Shown: positions 20,972 through 32,786 of the stretch, piece after piece | How positions within the stretch are numbered: the first letter of the stretch is position 1 | How the letters are laid out: each line of letters starts with the position of its first letter | NCBI GenBank assembly: GCA_027943245.1 | Contig: JANDJZ010000544.1 | Location: 1-32,786 of the forward strand | From: Acanthamoeba sp. SK_2022b | Taxonomy: Eukaryota; Discosea; Longamoebia; Acanthamoebidae | DNA: 32,786 nucleotides | Direction of reading: 5' to 3' | Position numbers and translations under genes: made by a program | The notes under the pieces: generated by a model | Told to the model about the DNA's origin: nothing | What the model saw: the letters and a program-made list of their open reading frames with translations, nothing else | The model's database searches: none

Positions 20972-21158
20972 CCACTTCTGGTCGTGCAATAAGGTGCCTC
21001 TGCTCACTCTGTTGTGCTCCACCAGATGCCTGCACAGCTTCGAAGCCACCCACTTCCACTGGCAAGCTTATTCCATGTGCCTCAGCACAGGCCTCCAACA
21101 CCTAATGACAATTTACAACACCTAATTACAGGAGCAGCAACATAAAGAACGGAAATAG
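20972..21158 (+). pseudogene. Inverted, decayed copy of the LRRC58-like last exon and 3' flank
   Basis: On the plus strand this reads TTCTGGTCGTGC, AAGGTGCCTCTGCT, TTGTGCTCCACC, TTCGAAGCCACCCAC and GCACAGGCCTCCAACACC, matching the minus-strand last exon at 22923-22758 and its 3' flank. The frame shifts after the EATH codons, so it cannot encode the original C-terminus. Six of seven host CpGs compared are lost, most as CA or TG. The 3' flank is also copied, up to GGAAATAG, but lacks 24 nt of the host tandem unit. It is only a fragment; no upstream exon is seen. Confidence 0.85.
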
Positions 21159-21685
21159 ATGTTTTTCAGTGTAGCAATAGCAGCCTTCTAAAGTGTTCAA
21201 GGAAATGAGACACTTACTCATTTCCAAGTGTGATTTCAAGTGGTTTGTGTACACACAACCCAACATAATTGTAGTATGACATCAGTGAATGTACATCTAC
21301 AAAGAAAAGTGCAAAAGGGCTTCAAGGTGCAGATGAAAGTCCAGTTTTTTGAACAAAACAAAGTACAAAACTCAAAAAATTATACAGGCAAACTGAAAGA
21401 AGTGAAGTGTTTATTGAAGGCTGCTGAAGTGGATTTACCCAGAAGATGAGGTGATGGAGTGCCCCTGGCAGAGGGAGTGGAGGGTGGTGGGGAGTGTGCA
21501 GTCAGGATGGATGGGTCATAGAAGGAGATGAGGCTCCCAAGGGCAGTGTCATCCTACACCACCTGGGCCATGCACTTCCTTGCTGGCCATGGATGTGCAT
21601 GGCCAAGGTGGTGTAGTCCTTGCCTGGATACTCAATCCTGGAGCTTGGTTGGTGAAGGGCAGAAGGTCCCAGTAGAAGTTGGTGA

Positions 21686-22090
21686 GGCATAAAAACAAAC
21701 AATCACCAAAGGACAGTACCTTTGCTTGTTGGAGTTCCTGGGGCAGCTTAGGTGGCCTTCTCCTTACCCTTGACCCAAGCAGATAGTTGGGAAGTGTACA
21801 CAGGTGAGGTGCCCTGAATGGAGAAGAAGGACAGACAAAAACACGTAAGAAAGCAAGGCAAAAAAAGAGCAAATACAGAGGTAGCCTAAGAAGACAGAGC
21901 CAGAAGACATCTGTATGAGTTGCTTCATATGCTTCTTTTAGGGATGGCCCTTGTAGCACTCAGCCATAGACTTGTGAATCTCTGTTTGTGTGACTTTAAA
22001 GTGGCCACTTTTGTTGGCATGTTCTGGCCAAGGCAAATGTTTCTTGTGGAGGGACCTGAGTGTTTTCTTGTCAAGTGACAGCCAAGTTCC
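21686..22090. repeat. Diverged internal repeat, copy 2
   Basis: Partner of 20208-20490 in the same orientation, longer through an insertion in its middle. It ends just before the DUF7869-type relic. Confidence 0.7.
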
Positions 22091-22093
22091 TAC

Positions 22094-22540
22094 TTGAGCC
22101 TCATAATTGACTACTCCAATCCCATTTCCCTGCCTTCTTTCATGCCTGTTCCAAAGTCATGGTGCATTATGGAAAAAGGTTCACAGACTCATTTGGAGGA
22201 CTTGTCAATCATTTCCAGGGCAGACATCTTTACCTCCATCCTCAATCACTGTGGCCCAAGGATTCCAACCTCACAATCACCAATCTCTTGGCCCATATTT
22301 GCATTGATCCTTCCTGTTGTCCCTCCTTCCTGTCTTGATCTACAGGCTGAAAATTGTTGGTTGGTAAACAAGAACATCTTCATGCTGGGCTTCCTGTCCT
22401 TGCTGGTGGCATGGGACATATTTCAAGAAGTTTACCTCAGCTTCTTACTGGTTGGCCACACTCATGAGGACATTGATCAGCTTTTTTTGATTGGACACAT
22501 CAAGCTAAAATCAGCATCTCTCCACACTTCAATGTATGCA
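22094..22540 (+). pseudogene. DUF7869-type transposon-like gene relic, frame-broken
   Basis: One frame gives LSLIIDYSNPISLPSFMPVP, matching my memory of the family's opening core. A second frame continues HFQGRHLYLHPQSLWPKD with SNLTIT. The first frame then resumes with NCWLVNKNIFMLGFLSLLV and SFLLVGHTHEDIDQLF, close to the family core (DNC..ENKN, VGHTHEDID). At least two frame changes and in-frame stops in the intermediate frame show it is not intact. DUF7869 proteins are multicopy in many eukaryotes and look transposon-borne; biochemical role unknown to me. No start, intron or 3' end is clear. Confidence 0.7.
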
Positions 22541-22687
22541 CCACAGCCAAGTGAATGTCAACACAACATCACATGGGACATATGTCCTTGTCAGGGTGGC
22601 AGGTGACTTGCACACTTGTGGATCAGCATGAGCCAAGACATTCATTAGCTCATGCTGTCTCATGAGAGTAAAGTAATGCCCTATTTC

Positions 22688-22767
22688 CATTCTTTACGTT
22701 GCTGCTCATGTTATTAGGTGTTGTAAATTGTCATTCTTTACGTTGCTGCTCATGTTATTAGGTGTTG
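22688..22767. repeat. 44-bp tandem duplication over the gene's stop codon
   Basis: A 36-bp sequence (starts CATTCTTTACGTTGCTGC, ends TTAGGTGTTG) occurs at 22688-22723 and again, identical, at 22732-22767, separated by TAAATTGT. The second copy contains the stop codon of the minus-strand gene (22760-22758). Confidence 0.95.
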
Positions 22768-24114
22768 GAGGCCTGTGCCAAGGCGCCCAGAACAAGCTCG
22801 CCAGTGCGGAGGTGGGTGGCTTCAAAGCTTTGCAGGCACTTGGTGGAGCACAACAGAGCGAGCAGAGGCACCCGATCGCACGACCAGAACGTCCACTGTG
22901 AGTAATATGTGTCCCAGTACGGCCTGCCAAAGCGAAAAGAGGGGGTGAGATGGTGGAAGGCCTTGTGTGAGGTGGCCTGGTATGCAGGAGAGAGAAAGAG
23001 AGACTCACCCACAACAGTAGGAGCACTTGCGGGCCTTGAGAAGATAGTCCATGACATCGGCGGGCAAGCTCCGTTGTTGGTCAGCATCAGTATCGGTACC
23101 GGTGACCGTGTGCAGGCCATTGACAATCACTGCTCTACTGGCCATCTCCCGTAGCGTCCCCACGCCTGTCCATAGCAGGCACACGAGCGTCAAATGAGAC
23201 TGGGCGATGTGTGGTGTGTTGGAAGCGCGTGTGCGCTCATGGAGAAACGCTCGACCTTGCGGCTGTGGCAAGTAAGGAAGAGGGTTTTGGGTCTCATTCC
23301 AGCGCGGGTAACCAAAGAGGGCGCGCCGAGATATGTGGGCTTTGGGCAGCATCGTATGCCTGACCTCGTAGGGAAGCCAATGCAAGCCGTAGCTTGTATA
23401 GGGAGTGAACTCCTTCAGCTTCTTCAGGCGGCCGATCCTGGGCGATACCCGAGTGATCTGTGGATGGCACCAGCACAGGCGGCCTTAATCAGCACAAGTC
23501 TGGCGATGACTGTCGGTTGTTGGGCCTTCGCGTGAACCTGAGAGCCATAACACTGTAGCATGTGCAGGTTGCTGAACTTCCAGACGGCAGCAGGCAGCTG
23601 GTCTCGCTTCAGGCAGCTGAGGTCCAGCTCGACGACGTCGGCGGCAAACTGGTGGTGCAGCGATACAGAGAGTGAGTAGACGTCATCCGCGATGACGAAG
23701 AAGATGATGTTCATCATGGAGGTTCAAGTCCAAGCAGCAGGTACCGCGCGTCTGTCAGCGTCGGAGAGCGGGTGGCTGGGGTCAAGCCACCGGTGGCCCG
23801 AGAGGTGGGCTCTGCGTTCCTTCTGGTCTTGGGGGGAATAGTACTGCTTTTGGGGCTGAGGGCTGCTGGCCAGCGTGATCCACGCTCCACTGGTCGTCAT
23901 GAGCAATGTGGTTCTTGCCACCTCGAGAAGCTGCCCCGCCCCTTCCATGAACAAAAGGCATGATGCCGCGGCTCTTGCGAGAAGGGAGAACACGAAAAAG
24001 AGGAGAAGGGGGGGTAAGCACCTCGCACCGTTCCTCCTCTGTGAGTAGCGCGTCTGCCTCTTGGTCAAAGAACGGGTTGTGCTCGAACGAGAAGACATGC
24101 CTGGCCGCGCTCAT
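22758..24114 (-). CDS. Protein with LRR and LRRC58-like C-terminal Cys module
   Basis: The C-terminal exons are clear: 22923-22758, 23165-23009, and one ending in a Q-G codon near 23259. They encode a run typical of LRRC58/LRRC28-like proteins as I recall them: IGRLKKLKEFTPYTSYGLHW, LPYEV, ISRRALFGYPRW, then TLREMASRAV, LPADVMDYLLKARKCSYC, GPYWDTYY, FWSCDRVPLLALLCSTKCL and stop. The C..C...C pattern suggests a zinc-binding end. A preceding exon (about 23670-23560) reads DVVELDLSCLKRDQLPAAVW, one leucine-rich repeat. The 5' part is uncertain: an exon from 24114 (MSAARHVFSFEHNPFF) may be the start, but the region 23740-23960 does not resolve into clear repeats. Function unknown; LRR proteins of this type often serve in ubiquitin ligase complexes, which I only suggest. 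Confidence 0.62.
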
Positions 24115-24304
24115 GGTCTGGCATTAAAAGTACTTGACGATTGTTACCTGGTTTTTTCTGGAGGACCGAATGAAGAGAAAAAAAACGGCCTGCTGGTGAA
24201 TCACCGAATCTATTTCTTCCTTGGCTTGGATGATCGAGCCAGCCACAACAAGGGGCATGGGGTAGTGGTGACTGCGGCAAGGCTGCGGCCACCTGGCCGG
24301 CTGG

Positions 24305-30435
<6,131 letters not shown>

Positions 30436-30681
30436 GGTTCCCAACGGCCGACCACTGGCCAATCTCTTCGGTTGCTGGCCAAGCTTGGCGCCCCTCCTTG
30501 CACGACAGAAACTGGCTCTTCTCTTTCGGGGTCCCTAATATCGATATTTTCTTTCTTTTCCCCTTCATTTTCCTTTTCTCTGTGTGGGGTGGATTATTGG
30601 AATGACCAAAACCCTGAATCGCTACTACATGTGTTGAGCAGCCGCGCAGTGTCCGTTTCACATGTAAACAACGCTCTCGCT
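30436..30681. promoter_or_regulatory. Short divergent spacer, presumed bidirectional promoter
   Basis: Only 246 bp separate the start codons of the STK11IP-like gene (minus) and the F-box/WD40 gene (plus). The middle is T-rich on plus (TTTTCTTTCTTTTCCCC, about 30545-30561). No TATA box is clear. Confidence 0.5.
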
Positions 30682-31316
30682 ATGGATAACCTGCCCGAGG
30701 AGATTTTACTCCTCATTTTGTCGTACCTCAGCCCCCAAGGTAAGCTTTCCATTTCTTCATTTCGATTCGGCTTAGCCGAAGCTTCGCAACGCTCTCTTAT
30801 GCCCGTCTGTCCTACGTCCTCCCCAGAGGTGGTTTCGGCGGCTGTGTTGAGCCAACGGTGGCGGCAGCTCAGTACCGATAAGCACGGTGCCAGCTGAGCT
30901 CCTTCTCGCCCCTTTTCGCTTTATCTCCCTCTTACGAAGTTTCGTCACGCCCCGCCGCACACATGCATGCGCACGCAGTGTGGCGCGGGCTGTATGAGCG
31001 GGCCTTCCCATCTCTCTCGCGCAAGCTCGTGCAGCGCCACGTGAAAGCTCGCTGCAAGGCCAGAACCGCAGGTATCCGCATGGCGTCTTTCTCCCTATCC
31101 TTTTCTCCTCCCATCGACTCTAGCCCGAGGCCTCATCTCACGGTGGCTGGCTCTGGGGCAGACCATCATGACCTGGACTGGCGCGGTGAGTTCCAACAAA
31201 CGAGGCGCACGGAGGCCAACTGGAAGGATGGCATCTTTCGCCAGTCGCGCTTCTCTCCCTTTGGCTTGTACATCCAGCTCACCCCACCGCCACGGGTTCA
31301 CACACGACACACACAC

Positions 31317-31395
<79 letters not shown>

Positions 31396-32092
31396 ACACA
31401 AGCCAACAACCACTGGCGGGTGGCGCGGTGACGTATCTCGGCAGTACGGCCAACCGGAAGACGGTGGGCGGGATGATGTTTCAATCGGATGAGGACACGT
31501 TGGTAGCGGGACACTTCAACTCGGGCGACGTAGTGGTGTTTGAGAACCCGACCGAAGCGTGCCCCAGGCCCAGGCAGCTGCACTGCCTCGAGTACGAGGA
31601 TCGGTAATGACCGTGACTCCCGCGTTCTTTCGGTAATGTGGAGGGTGTGCCCGTCTCGCTCATGCCCGAGACCTTTGGCGCGTCAGACTGTCGACACTTC
31701 AATTCTCCGATAGCCTGTTGGCGTGTGGACACACGGACGGCGTGGTCAACGTGTGGAACCTGGCCAGCGGCGAGCACATGGTCGCCCTCGTCCGCAGCTT
31801 CGCGTGGGTCGAGTCGCTCCAATTCAACCGATCAGGTTATTTTCCACAACAAACACGCCCGCCCGCACGCACACCACACACGCCACACCAATCATTGATA
31901 AACGGGATCGGAACCTGTGCCCAACGTGATATGATCATCAGTAAATCAATTAGCCGTGGGGTACAGCACGGGCATGGTCGCACTGTGGGACATCGAACAG
32001 GCCAGCGTCGTGGGACAGCTCAAGGGCCACAAGTACGCGCTCCCAGGCCACGTCGGGTCACACGGCAACTGACGTCCCTCACAATCATCGGG

Positions 32093-32151
<59 letters not shown>

Positions 32152-32786
32152 ACAGAGCAAACGTGATGTGCATGCAACTCTCGCCCGACGGCCACATGGC
32201 ATTCACGGGCTCCCTCGACTCCAGCATTCGCCTCTGGTGCGCACTTGGGAGGGACAACCGTCGCATCGCTATGAATGCACTTCTCAACATTCTCCGGCGT
32301 TCGCAGGGACACGCGCACGGCAGAGCCCGTGGGCGTCATCCAGTGTGGCCACGTCGTCAAATGCATGAGCGTGGATTTCGACGCGGGTCTGCTGGTTCAC
32401 AATCGGGGATACCTGGGCCTGTCCGTAGTCGACACGCGAATGGTTTCGGAGCAGCGGGAAGAGGCCGTCAAAGCGCCTGTCGTGGCCTCGTGGCGGGCCC
32501 ACAACGGAGCCATCACGCGTGTCCAGATGCAGGGGGACCGCCTCGTCACTGGATCGCGCGACAACACAGCGAGAGGTAATGACAACGCTCGGTTTGCATT
32601 GCTTTGACGTGGCCATGCGATAGTGGCGCTCACCTGTAAATACGTACGGTCACAGTGTGGGACCTGCGTTCGCCCGGATCCAGCTCTCTCGTTCTCACGC
32701 TGCCGCACGAGGACTGGGTGACTAGCCTCCAGTTTGACGAGGAGAGCCTTCGTTGCGCCTGGGGCGCGTGCATCTCGACCTACCAC
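30682..32786 (+). CDS. F-box/WD40-repeat protein (partial at the right edge)
   Basis: The start at 30682 opens a canonical F-box: MDNLPEEILLLILSYLSPQ (exon 30682-30739), then EVVSAAVLSQRWRQLSTD and VWRGLYERAFP (exon 30979-31071). A linker follows with DWRGEFQQTRRTEANWKDGIF. WD40 blades come next: TLVAGHFNSGDVVVFE; LLACGHTDGVVNVWNLASG; VGYSTGMVALWDIEQASVVG; AFTGSLDSSIRLW joined in phase to DTRTAEPVG; RLVTGSRDNTAR joined to VWDLRSPG. F-box/WD40 proteins are usually substrate receptors of SCF ubiquitin ligases, the F-box binding Skp1 and the propeller the substrate. The gene runs past the right edge during a later blade. Introns carry long CA repeats. The exon join near 31600-31680 is uncertain. 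Confidence 0.87.
31309..31400 (+). repeat. (CA)n microsatellite in F-box/WD40 intron
   Basis: About 90 bp of CA with minor interruptions at both ends, between the linker exon and the first WD40 exon. Confidence 0.95.
32094..32149 (+). repeat. (CA)n microsatellite in F-box/WD40 intron
   Basis: About 56 bp of CA ending right at the 3' splice site (CACGTACAG) before the exon starting ANVMCMQLSPDG. Confidence 0.95.

Larger units (their letters stand above)
19780..22757. mobile_element. CpG-depleted repeat block with transposon-like remnants
   Basis: This nearly 3-kb block is almost free of CG dinucleotides; none occurs between 21846 and 22696. It contains a broken DUF7869-type coding relic (22094-22540), two related internal segments (about 20208-20490 and 21686-22090), and an inverted copy of the neighbouring gene's last exon (about 20972-21158). 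TG and CA are abundant. I find no terminal inverted repeats or target duplications, so the limits are set only by composition. A decayed, formerly methylated mobile element is the best reading. Confidence 0.55.

Overview
The window is nuclear DNA of an intron-dense, GC-rich, gene-dense single-celled eukaryote. Support: short GT-AG introns (about 36-130 nt, several with TACTAAC-like branch points), mostly short exons, CpG-rich coding sequence, and eukaryote-only families (mitochondrial succinate dehydrogenase B, F-box/WD40, UIM-UBX, an STK11IP-like protein). An amoebozoan of the Acanthamoeba type is a reasonable guess, but nothing here fixes the species. Exon joins were worked out by hand from splice sites and reading phase; I ran no search.

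Layout. 1-946 (-): N-terminal exons of a Pro/Ser-rich protein leaving the left edge. 1627-4560 (+): a protein-kinase-domain gene with one apparent break. 4662-6564 (-) and 8858-10799 (-): two tandem copies of the 12-exon SDHB gene, separated by about 2.3 kb that includes an AT-richer, CpG-poor tract with one orphan spliced ORF. 11251-14825 (+): a 16-exon ABCB half-transporter, divergent from SDHB copy B. 14897-15598 (+): a small Ser-rich gene with an acidic tail. 15953-16687 (-): a secreted cysteine-rich protein with a duplicated module. 17091-19318 (-): a UIM-UBX ubiquitin/p97 adaptor. 19780-22757: a CpG-depleted repeat block with a broken DUF7869-type transposon-like gene and an inverted, decayed copy of the neighbouring gene's last exon. 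22758-24114 (-): a gene with an LRRC58-like C-terminal zinc module. 24305-30435 (-): an STK11IP (LKB1-interacting protein)-like gene. 30682-32786 (+): an F-box/WD40 gene, divergent from the previous one and running off the right edge.

The genes do not form a pathway; this is ordinary eukaryotic gene order with head-to-head pairs sharing short spacers (10800-11250; 30436-30681). The most interesting structure lies between the genes. Two CpG-poor islands sit in a CpG-rich genome. An inverted fragment of a host exon inside one of them has lost nearly all its CpGs, mostly to TpG/CpA, which points to methylation-linked decay of repeats. The tandem SDHB copies have diverged at iron-sulfur-proximal residues, one of the changes also being CpG to TpG. 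Long CA/GT microsatellites occur in introns of most of the large genes and, within those genes, only in introns.
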